Shown: positions 9,175 through 17,220 of the stretch, one piece after another
How the letters are laid out: the number at the start of each line of letters is the position of its first letter
How positions within the stretch are numbered: the stretch's first letter is position 1
Source of the DNA: TMP-86 sp039807285
Lineage (GTDB): Bacteria > Pseudomonadota > Gammaproteobacteria > Steroidobacterales > Steroidobacteraceae
Direction: 5' to 3'
DNA: 64,000 bases
NCBI GenBank assembly: GCA_044226785.1
Contig: JBGAGK010000004.1
Coordinates: forward strand, 1 to 64,000
Position numbers and translations under genes: made by a program
The notes under the pieces: model-generated
Database searches by the model: none
Seen by the model: the letters and a program-made list of their open reading frames with translations, nothing else
Told to the model about the DNA's origin: nothing

Positions 9175-9186
9175 TCAACATGTTGA
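9175..9186. promoter_or_regulatory. Twelve-base palindrome upstream of porin
   Basis: TCAACATGTTGA is a perfect palindrome in the 196-base gap between the CoA-transferase and porin genes. It could be an operator for separate control of the porin. No clear promoter boxes accompany it. Confidence 0.25.
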
Positions 9187-9273
9187 TACCTCGGACAACT
9201 TTCCGGCTGGCACCCGAATTGCTGCGGCTCCCCCCGGGCGTGCTGTTGCGCCCGCATCGAGGGAAGTGTTCCA

Positions 9274-10386
9274 GTGTCGTCAAGCAAGTTTCCGAACCCA
9301 TACGTCGCGACCCTGGTCGTCGCGACAGCTTTTCTGTCCAGTGAGTCTCCTGCCATGGACGCGCCCCCGGAAGCCCCAGCCGACACGCCCGTCCTGTCAC
9401 AGATCCTCGCATCCTCGGGCCTGACCCTGAACGGCTACGTCGCGTCCTCGTATTACCGCTCCACCGGTTACAACTCGCTTCATCAGTTCGACACTCATCA
9501 CGACACCTTTCAGCTGGATCAGGCGGGGCTTCAGATAAGCCATCTGCCCAGTGGAGGTTTCGGTGCCTCCGTGGACCTGCTCGCCGGTGAAGACGCACGC
9601 ATCCTCAACATGGCGGAGCACGGCACTGATGGTCCGTTCAACGCAAGGCAGGCCTTCATCCAGTATGCGGCCGGATCGTTCACGTTCATCGCCGGCAAGT
9701 TCGTGACGCTGGCAGGCGTGGAATCAAGCAATCCGACGAAGAATTCCAGCTTCTCGCGCTCGCTCCTGTTCTTTGCGGAACCGCTCACTCATACCGGCGC
9801 ACGGGTGACGTGGGCGCCCAATCAACGCCTGACGCTTTTCGCGGGAGTGAACAACGGCTGGAATGCCACGTCCCTGTCGCGTGGATCGAAAACCGCCGAA
9901 CTCGGCGTGTCGCTCGCCCCGAACGGGCAGTTGACGCTCAGCGCACAGGGGTATTTCGGCAGGGACCCGGGGTTCGATGCGTCGAGGTCCCTGGTGGATT
10001 TCGTCGGCACCTGGAATTTCACGGACCGCCTGGGTTTCTCCCTGAGCTACGACCGGGGCAGGCAGGCACAACGCGCCGGCCACAGCCTGGACTGGGACGG
10101 TGTGGCAGGCTACTTCACCTATGCCTTCTCCGGCCAATGGCACCTGTCGCTTCGCGCCGAGTACCTGAACGACAAGGGCGGCTTTGTGACGGGCACCCGG
10201 CAGGCGCTCAAGGAGGGCACTTTGACCGTGATCTTCAGCCCCGTGAAGAGCTTCGAACTGCGTATCGAAGCACGCTTCGACACTTCAGACGAAGCCACGT
10301 TCGTACGGACCATGGATGCGACCGGCGCCGGCGCGCTCGATGACCATCAAGGCGAGTTCGCGGTTCAGGCGCTCTGCCACTTCTGA
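9274..10386 (+). CDS. Outer-membrane beta-barrel porin-like protein (Bbp2/OmpL-like)
   Basis: The 370-residue protein begins with a short basic region and a hydrophobic stretch typical of a signal peptide, then NGYVASSYYRSTGYNS and repeated alternating polar/apolar segments that look like transmembrane beta strands. The pattern, with an N-terminal LNGYV strand, ARQAFIQYAAGSFTFIAGKF and a final aromatic strand ending in CHF, resembles the beta-barrel porin-2 family (PF07642). The GTG start follows a GAGGGAAG purine run. It closes the amine cluster and may admit the substrate across the outer membrane. Substrate and pore properties cannot be told from sequence. Confidence 0.72.
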   Translation: MSSSKFPNPYVATLVVATAFLSSESPAMDAPPEAPADTPVLSQILASSGLTLNGYVASSYYRSTGYNSLHQFDTHHDTFQLDQAGLQISHLPSGGFGASVDLLAGEDARILNMAEHGTDGPFNARQAFIQYAAGSFTFIAGKFVTLAGVESSNPTKNSSFSRSLLFFAEPLTHTGARVTWAPNQRLTLFAGVNNGWNATSLSRGSKTAELGVSLAPNGQLTLSAQGYFGRDPGFDASRSLVDFVGTWNFTDRLGFSLSYDRGRQAQRAGHSLDWDGVAGYFTYAFSGQWHLSLRAEYLNDKGGFVTGTRQALKEGTLTVIFSPVKSFELRIEARFDTSDEATFVRTMDATGAGALDDHQGEFAVQALCHF

Positions 10387-10458
10387 GTGGCTGGCTGACA
10401 CCGCGGTGAGCGGTACAGTGGGATCTTGCGACAATCAGCCTGATTGGCCTGGTCGGGG

Positions 10459-11154
10459 TCAGTCCCTGCGCACCCCGGTCCTCACCGGCGTATCGACGTA
10501 CAGCTCGGGGAGCAATTCCTTCAGATGCGCGATCTTCGGCAGGTCGTTGATCACGATGTAGGGCTGCCGCGGGTGCTCGATGAGATAGTCCTGGTGGTAA
10601 TCCTCGGCGGGGTAGAAATTCCGGAGTGCTGTCAGCTGCGTCACGATGGGTGCACCGAATACGCCCTCCTGGTTCAACTGCGCAATGTAGTGCTCCGCGA
10701 TGTCCTTCTGCTGCGGGGTCGAGTAGAACACCACTGAGCGGTACTGGCTGCCCACGTCCGGCCCCTGGCGGTTCAGTTGCGTCGGGTCGTGGGCCACGGA
10801 GAAAAACACCTTCAGGATCTGCCCGTAACTGATCTGCGCGGGATCGAACACGATCTGCACCGACTCCGCATGCCCGGTCGTGCCCGTGCTCACATCTTCA
10901 TAATGCGCCGTGGCGCGTTCACCGCCCGCGTAACCGGACAGCACCTGGCGCACGCCCTTCACGTGCTGGAACACGCCCTGGACTCCCCAGAAACAGCCGC
11001 CGGCCAGCACTGCCGTCTGTGGCGGTCCCGTGACCAGTGGCGCATCCACTGCGGGCGCGGGCAGCGCCGCGCCCTCCACCACCCGTGCAGTGGCAAACCA
11101 CGCCGCACCCGCCAGCACGGCCGATCCCGCGAGCATTGAAATCCGTGCTTTCAT
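10459..11154 (-). CDS. msrA: Peptide methionine-S-sulfoxide reductase MsrA, exported form
   Basis: MsrA reduces the S-epimer of methionine sulfoxide in oxidised proteins. The signature GGCFWG places the catalytic Cys at residue 54, followed by SGYAGG, GHAESV and the YHQDYL region. No other cysteine is present, so this is a one-Cys form without its own resolving thiol. Residues 1-27 are basic then hydrophobic and look like a signal peptide or anchor, implying action in the periplasm. The 231-residue length is the catalytic domain plus this leader. Its start overlaps the stop of upstream msrB (ATGA at 11151-11154), so both reductases are co-translated. It converges with the porin gene. Confidence 0.93.
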   Translation of the reverse strand: MKARISMLAGSAVLAGAAWFATARVVEGAALPAPAVDAPLVTGPPQTAVLAGGCFWGVQGVFQHVKGVRQVLSGYAGGERATAHYEDVSTGTTGHAESVQIVFDPAQISYGQILKVFFSVAHDPTQLNRQGPDVGSQYRSVVFYSTPQQKDIAEHYIAQLNQEGVFGAPIVTQLTALRNFYPAEDYHQDYLIEHPRQPYIVINDLPKIAHLKELLPELYVDTPVRTGVRRD

Positions 11155-11756
11155 GCAGCTGCCTTGCGCACCAATGGCACGAACTGCAGCGCCACCGAGT
11201 TCATGCAGTAGCGAAGGCCCGTGGGCTTCGGACCGTCATTGAAGACATGTCCGAGATGCGCCTCGCATAACCGGCAGGCGATGGCCGTGCGGGTCATGAA
11301 CAGGCTGGTATCCTCGCTCGCGGAAACATTGTGCGGGGAAATCGGCATCCAGAAGCTGGGCCAGCCCGTTCCGGACTCGAACTTGGTCCGTGAGTCGTAC
11401 AGGGCCGTGCCACAGCAGATGCAGCGGTACAATCCCGCCGCGTGATTGTTCCAGTACTCGCCGCTGAAGGGGCGCTCGGTGCCTGCCTCACGGGTCACCT
11501 GGAAAGCCAGGGGCGAAAGTTGCCGGCGCCATTGCCCGGCCGACTTGCGAACCGGCTCGAGCCGCGTCAATCCAAGACTCCGGCCTTGCGCATCGAACGA
11601 TTCGATCTCCAGCGCGCCCACCGGTGCGGCTCGTGCGCGCCGCCCTTCCATCAACAGCCACCCGCAGGCTGTCATTCCCGCCAGCAGTTCACGCCGACTC
11701 ATCGCGGGACGCTTCGCACCGTCGGCGGTTTCGGACCATAATGGCGTGTTTTTCAT
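11151..11756 (-). CDS. msrB: Peptide methionine-R-sulfoxide reductase MsrB with Tat-like leader
   Basis: MsrB reduces the R-epimer of methionine sulfoxide. The protein has both zinc-binding CxxC pairs (CICC and CRLC), the GTGWPSFW and HLGHVFNDGP motifs, and the catalytic Cys in RYCMNS. The N-terminus contains SRRELLAG at about residues 20-27 followed by a hydrophobic stretch and an Ala-rich cleavage region, a twin-arginine leader, so export in folded form is likely. I chose the ATG at 11754-11756; the open frame continues far upstream but leaves the family there. It is coupled to msrA by a four-base overlap, giving a periplasmic repair pair that covers both epimers. Confidence 0.9.
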   Translation of the reverse strand: MKNTPLWSETADGAKRPAMSRRELLAGMTACGWLLMEGRRARAAPVGALEIESFDAQGRSLGLTRLEPVRKSAGQWRRQLSPLAFQVTREAGTERPFSGEYWNNHAAGLYRCICCGTALYDSRTKFESGTGWPSFWMPISPHNVSASEDTSLFMTRTAIACRLCEAHLGHVFNDGPKPTGLRYCMNSVALQFVPLVRKAAA

Positions 11757-11819
11757 GAGCTGACCCTGTAGTACGGATTCGTGATACCCAGCAGACCGGA
11801 CATCGCTGCCGAAGATTGC

Positions 11820-12503
11820 ATGCCCGGGAAGGCACCTCTGGCCTTCCTGCTCGATGTGGACAACACCCTGCTCGACAACGACCGATTCGCCTCGGATCTG
11901 ACCGACTGGCTCACGGCACAATTCGGCGAAACACAACAGGAAAGATACTGGTCGCTGTACGAAGAGCAACGGACCCGTCTGGGTTATGCCGACTACCTGT
12001 CGGCCGCGCAACGCTTCCGTGAAGGGCTGGAGCAGCACCCGGCCCTGCTGGATCTTGCTGATCGGATGCTCGACTATCCATTCGCTGACCGCCGGTATCC
12101 ACAGGTCCCGGCGGTCCTGACTCATCTGCGGTCGATCGCGCCCACCGCCATCCTGTCGGATGGCGATGTGGTGCTCCAGCCGCGCAAGATCCGCCGTGCC
12201 GGCCTGTGGGAGGCACTTCAAGGCCAGGTGCTCATCTACATCCACAAGGAGCAGATGATCGAATCCATGCAACGCCGCGTACCCGCACATCACTACGTGA
12301 TGGTGGATGACAAGGCATCCATCCTCGGTTCGATGAAGGCGATTCTCGGAGCTCGCCTGACCACGGTCTGGGTGCGGCAAGGCCATTATGCGGCAAATGC
12401 CGGCACCGGAACGGCGCCCGATCTGACTCTGGACTGCATTGCCGATCTGCTGAAATTCCCCTCCCAATACTGGTCATCGACTCACCTGCAGGCATCATCA
12501 TGA
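11820..12503 (+). CDS. HAD-superfamily hydrolase
   Basis: The protein carries the HAD motif I DVDNT (nucleophile Asp12 and Asp14 with this start), a helical cap region, motif II in AILSDGD, a basic residue region and motif III VMVDDKAS. It is probably a phosphatase on a small phosphorylated metabolite; the substrate is not evident. I start at the ATG at 11820, which puts the motif at the usual distance from the N-terminus. A GTG at 11781 would add 13 residues, and neither has a clear ribosome site. Its stop overlaps the transaldolase start, so it belongs to a sugar-phosphate operon with tal and pgm. Confidence 0.8.
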   Translation: MPGKAPLAFLLDVDNTLLDNDRFASDLTDWLTAQFGETQQERYWSLYEEQRTRLGYADYLSAAQRFREGLEQHPALLDLADRMLDYPFADRRYPQVPAVLTHLRSIAPTAILSDGDVVLQPRKIRRAGLWEALQGQVLIYIHKEQMIESMQRRVPAHHYVMVDDKASILGSMKAILGARLTTVWVRQGHYAANAGTGTAPDLTLDCIADLLKFPSQYWSSTHLQASS

Positions 12504-13588
12504 AACCCACACGCGCACTTCACGAACTCGGCCAGAGCCTGTGGCTCGACAACATCACGCGGGACCTGCTGGACTCGGGCACGCTCGAGCGTTACTGCCG
12601 CGAACTGTCCATCACCGGCCTGACTTCCAATCCAAGCATCTTTGATGAGGCCATCGCAAAGGGCAGCAGCTACGGCAACGCCATCACAAGCCTTGCTTCG
12701 CGCGGCCTTGGCACCGAGGACATATTCATGAGCCTGGCGCTCGAGGATCTGCGCCGCGCGGCCGACCTGTTCCGCCCGGTGTTCGATTCAACCCACGGTG
12801 TCGACGGCTGGGTATCCATGGAAGTCTCCCCGCTCCTGGCCTCCGACACTGCCGGGTCGGTAGCGGCCGCCGAAGCGATCCATGCGCGCGCCGGGCGGCC
12901 CAACCTGTTCGTCAAGATTCCCGGCACTCCCCAGGGAGTTCCGGCCATCGAGGAGGCGATCTTCCGCGGCATCCCGGTGAATGTGACCCTGCTGTTCTCG
13001 AAGGACCAGTACATCGCCTCCCAGCAGGCCTATGTGCGCGGCATCGAACGGCGGATCGCCGCCGGCCGACCCCCCGTCGTTGCCAGCGTCGCCTCGGTGT
13101 TCGTCAGCCGCTGGGACCGTGCCGTTGCCGACAAGGTGCCCGCCGAACTGCACAACCGCCTGGGGCTTGCCGTCGGACAACTCTGCTATGTGGCGTACCG
13201 CGAGTACCTGGACAGCGAACGCTGGCGCAGGCTCGCACAGGCCGGCGCACAATCCCAGCGACTGCTCTGGGCCAGCACCGGCGTGAAGGATCCGGCCGCT
13301 CCGCCCGCGCTGTACATCGAAGGCCTTGCGGCACCCGACACCATCAACACCATCCCGGACAAGACGCTCCTGGCTTTTGACCAGGTTGGCCGGGTCGGGT
13401 CCACCTTGCAACCCGACGAGTCGACCGCCCGTGCCACGCTGGCGCGCTTCCGCGCCGCCGGCGTGGACATCGACGCCCTGGCCACGCGTCTCCAGGTGGA
13501 CGGTGCGGCCGCCTTCGTCAAGTCCTGGAACGACCTGTTGAAGCGGATCGCCGACAGGAGCGGCGCGAGCCCGGCGCCTGCGACATGA
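12500..13588 (+). CDS. tal: Transaldolase
   Basis: Transaldolase moves a dihydroxyacetone unit between sugar phosphates in the pentose phosphate pathway. At 362 residues this is the longer bacterial type. GLTSNPSIF near residue 40 and the Schiff-base Lys139 in FVKIPGT are diagnostic, and the later SVASVFVSRWD and STGVKD segments agree. The start overlaps the HAD gene stop (ATGA at 12500-12503), and its own stop overlaps the pgm start (13585-13588), so the three genes form one tightly coupled plus-strand unit joining the pentose phosphate pathway to glucose 1-phosphate. No promoter was recognised ahead of the group. Confidence 0.93.
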   Translation: MKPTRALHELGQSLWLDNITRDLLDSGTLERYCRELSITGLTSNPSIFDEAIAKGSSYGNAITSLASRGLGTEDIFMSLALEDLRRAADLFRPVFDSTHGVDGWVSMEVSPLLASDTAGSVAAAEAIHARAGRPNLFVKIPGTPQGVPAIEEAIFRGIPVNVTLLFSKDQYIASQQAYVRGIERRIAAGRPPVVASVASVFVSRWDRAVADKVPAELHNRLGLAVGQLCYVAYREYLDSERWRRLAQAGAQSQRLLWASTGVKDPAAPPALYIEGLAAPDTINTIPDKTLLAFDQVGRVGSTLQPDESTARATLARFRAAGVDIDALATRLQVDGAAAFVKSWNDLLKRIADRSGASPAPAT

Positions 13589-15228
13589 GTGAACACATCA
13601 GCCCGCTGGCAGGCCAACCCGCCACGCAGGTACCACCGGTGGACGTCGACCGGCTGATCGGTGCGTACTACCAGATCAAGCCCGACATCACCCTTCCCGC
13701 ACAGCGCGTCGCGTTCGGAACCTCCGGTCACAGAGGCGTTTCATTCGACGGCAGCTTCAATGAAGACCATGTGCTCGCCATCACCCAGGCGATCTGCCAG
13801 TACCGGAAGCAGAACGGCATCGACGGCCCGCTGTTCCTGGGCATCGACACCCATGCACTGTCCGGGCCCGCCTTCCAGTCCGCGCTCGAGGTGCTGGCCG
13901 GCAACGGCGTCACCACCCTGATTGCGCAGGGCGGCGAGTACACGCCCACACCGGTGATCTCCCATGCCATCCTCACCCACAACCGGGGGCGCGATGCACA
14001 CCTGGCCGACGGCATCGTGGTCAGCCCTTCGCACAATCCCCCGGATAGCGGCGGCTTCAAGTACAACCCGCCCAACGGCGGACCTGCCGACACTGCAATC
14101 ACCCGATGGATCGAGTCCGCCGCCAATACCATGCTGGGCGATGGATTGCGTGAAGTCCGCCGCGTGCCCCTGCAACAGGCACAGTGCGCTTCGACCACGC
14201 AGGAACATGACTTCCTGGGCCGGTATGTCGAGGACCTGCGCCATGTCATCGACTTCGACATCATCCGCGAACGCTGCCTGCGCCTCGGCGTGGACCCGCT
14301 GGGCGGAGCCGGCGTGCATTTCTGGCCACGCATTGCCGAGGTCCACCGCATCGATCTTCAGCCGGTCAACCAGATCGTGGACCCGACCTTCCGGTTCATG
14401 ACCCTGGACTGGGATGGCCGCGTGCGGATGGATCCCTCCTCGCCCCATGCCATGCGTTCGCTGATCGGCCTGAAGGACCGGTTCGACGTGGCCTTTGCCT
14501 GCGACACCGATCACGACCGGCACGGCATCGTGACCCGCAGCGCGGGTCTCCTTCCGGCCAACCACTACCTCGCGGTCTGCGTGGACTACCTGTTCCGCAA
14601 TCGCCCCGCCTGGCTCCCCGCCGCAGCCGTCGGCAAGACCATGGTCAGCAGCTCGATGATCGACCGGGTCGCCGCAGATCTGGATCGCCCGCTGTTCGAG
14701 GTACCGGTGGGTTTCAAGTGGTTTGCCGATGGGCTGTTCAGGGGCGAACTTGGATTCGGCGGAGAGGAAAGCGCCGGTGCGAGCTTCCTGCGCCGGGATG
14801 GCACCGTGTGGACCACGGACAAGGACGGCATCGTGGCGGGGCTGCTGTCCGCGGAGATGCTGGCCCGCACAGGCAAGGATCCTGGTGAGCGCTACCAGGC
14901 ACTCACTGCACGCCACGGGACACCCTTCACCGGCCGCGCGGATGCGCCGGCCAGCCCCTTGCAGAAACAGAAGCTGGCGCAGATGACACCGCAGCAACTG
15001 GCCATCACCCGGCTCGCCGGCGAACCCATCCGCGCCATCCTCGACCGCGCCCCCAGCGGCGGCACACTCGGTGGCATCAAGGTGGTGGCCGACAGTGGCT
15101 GGTTCGCCGCAAGGCCCTCCGGCACGGAGAACATCTACAAGATCTACGCGGAGAGTTTCCGGAGCGAGGCGCACCTGCAGGCGTTGTTCGCCGAAGCGCA
15201 GAGCGTGGTGGACGCGACCATCGCCTGA
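13585..15228 (+). CDS. pgm: Phosphoglucomutase (alpha-D-glucose phosphate-specific)
   Basis: This 547-residue enzyme interconverts glucose 1-phosphate and glucose 6-phosphate. The phosphoserine is Ser149 in SPSHNPPDSGG, the magnesium loop is CDTDHDRHG, the sugar-binding loop is GGEESAGASF, and the phosphate-binding loop near the C-terminus reads ARPSGTENIYK. Order and length match the E. coli Pgm family. It is translationally coupled to tal upstream. Downstream it converges with the SpdH-like gene with only 19 bases between the stops. Confidence 0.95.
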   Translation: MSEHISPLAGQPATQVPPVDVDRLIGAYYQIKPDITLPAQRVAFGTSGHRGVSFDGSFNEDHVLAITQAICQYRKQNGIDGPLFLGIDTHALSGPAFQSALEVLAGNGVTTLIAQGGEYTPTPVISHAILTHNRGRDAHLADGIVVSPSHNPPDSGGFKYNPPNGGPADTAITRWIESAANTMLGDGLREVRRVPLQQAQCASTTQEHDFLGRYVEDLRHVIDFDIIRERCLRLGVDPLGGAGVHFWPRIAEVHRIDLQPVNQIVDPTFRFMTLDWDGRVRMDPSSPHAMRSLIGLKDRFDVAFACDTDHDRHGIVTRSAGLLPANHYLAVCVDYLFRNRPAWLPAAAVGKTMVSSSMIDRVAADLDRPLFEVPVGFKWFADGLFRGELGFGGEESAGASFLRRDGTVWTTDKDGIVAGLLSAEMLARTGKDPGERYQALTARHGTPFTGRADAPASPLQKQKLAQMTPQQLAITRLAGEPIRAILDRAPSGGTLGGIKVVADSGWFAARPSGTENIYKIYAESFRSEAHLQALFAEAQSVVDATIA

Positions 15229-15247
15229 ACCCGCACGGCGACCCGAT

Positions 15248-17167
15248 TCACACGTGCAGCTCTCTCACCGCCCGATGCGCCTGGTCGATGGCCTGGTCGG
15301 TGTAGGCCGCCGCGGCCGCATCGGCATTGGCGATGGCGATATTGCCGAAGGTCGCCCGGCCGAGCACGTTGGGGCGCTGCGCTTCCGGCAGCAGCGGATC
15401 GAACAGGGGATTGAATTCGTGGGCGTAGCCATGCGGCCAGCGGTTGACCGTGATGGCGGCGATGTCGCGCGCCGGATCGAAACCGCCGGATCCGAAGGTG
15501 CGCGCCAGCTGTTCGCGCATGTTGCGCTCGTAGGTCTCGAGGGTTGTCGCCAGGATCTCGGCACGCCCGATGTCATTCTGCTGATGCTCCGGCAAACCCG
15601 GAGCACAGGGCGTGCGCGTGGCATGGATCACCATGGGTTCATCCGGATTGCGTGAGGTGGCGTAGCGCCCGATGCGGACCGCTTCGTTCAGGCGCATGTC
15701 GGAGTAATAGCTGCCGGGTGCATACACGCGGTTCACACCCAGCCGGGCAAAGGCCTTCCAGTTCCGCAGAGCCACGCTGATGTACAGGAGCGGCACCTTG
15801 GAGGGTGTGCGCAAGGCCGCCTTCTGCGCCTCGGGCAGGTCCGGACAGATGAAGGGAATCACCCGATTCCAGCAGGCCAGAACGACATGCCGCGCCTGCA
15901 CCTGCTCGGGCTTTCCCGCTCGCACGTAGTGCAGACCCACACCGCGCGCCCGGTCGGCCGGGTCGAGATGCGCCACGTGGATGACGGTCGAGCTCAGGCG
16001 GACGCGCACCGGTGCGCCGCGCTGATCGAGCCGGCCGTAATCCGCTCGCGCCATCACGAGATCCTCGACGCCGGCACCGGGAATGGCCGCCGGCACAAGT
16101 CGCTGCACCAGGGCACGCGCAATCGTCGCATTGCCGTCCGGGAAATGCACCGAGGGCGTCCAGCCGTGATCGACCATGCCCGCCGGCGTGTAGCCCATGC
16201 GTGATGTGGAACCGGGCGCAAGTTTCAGCCCTGCAAACCCCGGAAACCCCACACCCCAGCAGTCCAGTGCCGTCAGGGCATCGATGCCCACACCCCAAAG
16301 TCCGTGCGGCAGTTTCGCATAGTAATCGCACACCTTCGGATCCACCCTCACCACATCCAGCAGATAGCGCTGATAACTCATGCGCGACAGCCGGTCCTTC
16401 TTCGCCGCCGAGTCAAGGCCAGGCAGGTAGTCCTCCTTGCCCTCCTCGAGGCGCTCGAGGTCATGCTTCACCGCTTCGCTGAGCGGTGCGCCGGCAAGCA
16501 TCGAACGCAGCGCCTCGCCCTCGCGACGGATCATGAGGTGATCCGCACCGAACGTCTCGCGGTCCAGGAACACGCCTTCGCCCAGACCCATCGAGCCGTA
16601 GAAACTGCGGTCCTCGAGCGTCTTCTCCCAGCGCTTGCGGTCGATGCCGACGTCCCTGAGCAGCCCATCGGCCACGGCACTGTAGGGAGTCGGGCTTTCG
16701 ATGCTGAGCGTGCCGCCGTTCATCAGCATGAAACGGCCATTCACGTTGAATTCATTGCGGCGCGCATGACCGCCGAAGTCATCGTGATTGTCGAGGATGA
16801 GGATGCGGGCTCCGGGCTTGGCGCCCCGATAGAAGTGTGCCGCCGAAAGACCACTGATTCCAGCCCCCACCACCACCAGGTCGTAGTGCTCGCCGGTGTC
16901 GGTACCCGGGCCGAAGTGCTTGCCATCACGCAGGGCATGCGCGACTTCGAAGGAGCCAGGATGACTGCCGCGCAGACCCGTCAGGGCCGGCGGATAGTAC
17001 TCGGCCTTGCGGGCCGCCTGATGAGCCGGATCCACGGCCGCCTGCAGCGCTCCGGGCAACAGCGGCAGACCCAGCCCCAGCGCGGCACCTTCGAGAAAAT
17101 CGCGGCGCGTGATGTTGCGGTGAAGCCCGAGTTCACGGTCGCGGGCGGAGCGGGATTTTCGGCGCAT
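15248..17167 (-). CDS. Tat-exported FAD oxidoreductase, spermidine-dehydrogenase (SpdH)-like
   Basis: The 639-residue protein opens with a twin-arginine leader (ITRRDFLEG at about residues 19-27, then a hydrophobic stretch), so it should reach the periplasm folded with its cofactor. The FAD site VVVGAGISGLSAAHFYR is at about residues 96-112, followed by LDNHDDFGGHARRNEF. The segment YYPPALTGLRGSHPGSFE is, from memory, characteristic of proteins named spermidine dehydrogenase in Pseudomonas and relatives. No CxxCH haem motif is present. The gene stands alone between pgm and glpK. A polyamine role would fit the PuuAB-like cluster about 11 kb away. FAD oxidoreductase is certain; the substrate is moderately likely. 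Confidence 0.72.
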   Translation of the reverse strand: MRRKSRSARDRELGLHRNITRRDFLEGAALGLGLPLLPGALQAAVDPAHQAARKAEYYPPALTGLRGSHPGSFEVAHALRDGKHFGPGTDTGEHYDLVVVGAGISGLSAAHFYRGAKPGARILILDNHDDFGGHARRNEFNVNGRFMLMNGGTLSIESPTPYSAVADGLLRDVGIDRKRWEKTLEDRSFYGSMGLGEGVFLDRETFGADHLMIRREGEALRSMLAGAPLSEAVKHDLERLEEGKEDYLPGLDSAAKKDRLSRMSYQRYLLDVVRVDPKVCDYYAKLPHGLWGVGIDALTALDCWGVGFPGFAGLKLAPGSTSRMGYTPAGMVDHGWTPSVHFPDGNATIARALVQRLVPAAIPGAGVEDLVMARADYGRLDQRGAPVRVRLSSTVIHVAHLDPADRARGVGLHYVRAGKPEQVQARHVVLACWNRVIPFICPDLPEAQKAALRTPSKVPLLYISVALRNWKAFARLGVNRVYAPGSYYSDMRLNEAVRIGRYATSRNPDEPMVIHATRTPCAPGLPEHQQNDIGRAEILATTLETYERNMREQLARTFGSGGFDPARDIAAITVNRWPHGYAHEFNPLFDPLLPEAQRPNVLGRATFGNIAIANADAAAAAYTDQAIDQAHRAVRELHV

Positions 17168-17220
17168 GATGTCTCCAGTGCGGTGCAGGCAGTGTAGCGG
17201 AAATGCGCTACGATGCCGAC

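Noticed and set aside
10400..10414. Hairpin ACCGC/GCGGT between the convergent porin and msrA genes as a terminator.
   Set aside because: The stem is only five bases and no T run follows on either strand.
13741..15174. A minus-strand frame of 477 codons opposite pgm.
   Set aside because: Antisense shadow of a clear phosphoglucomutase.
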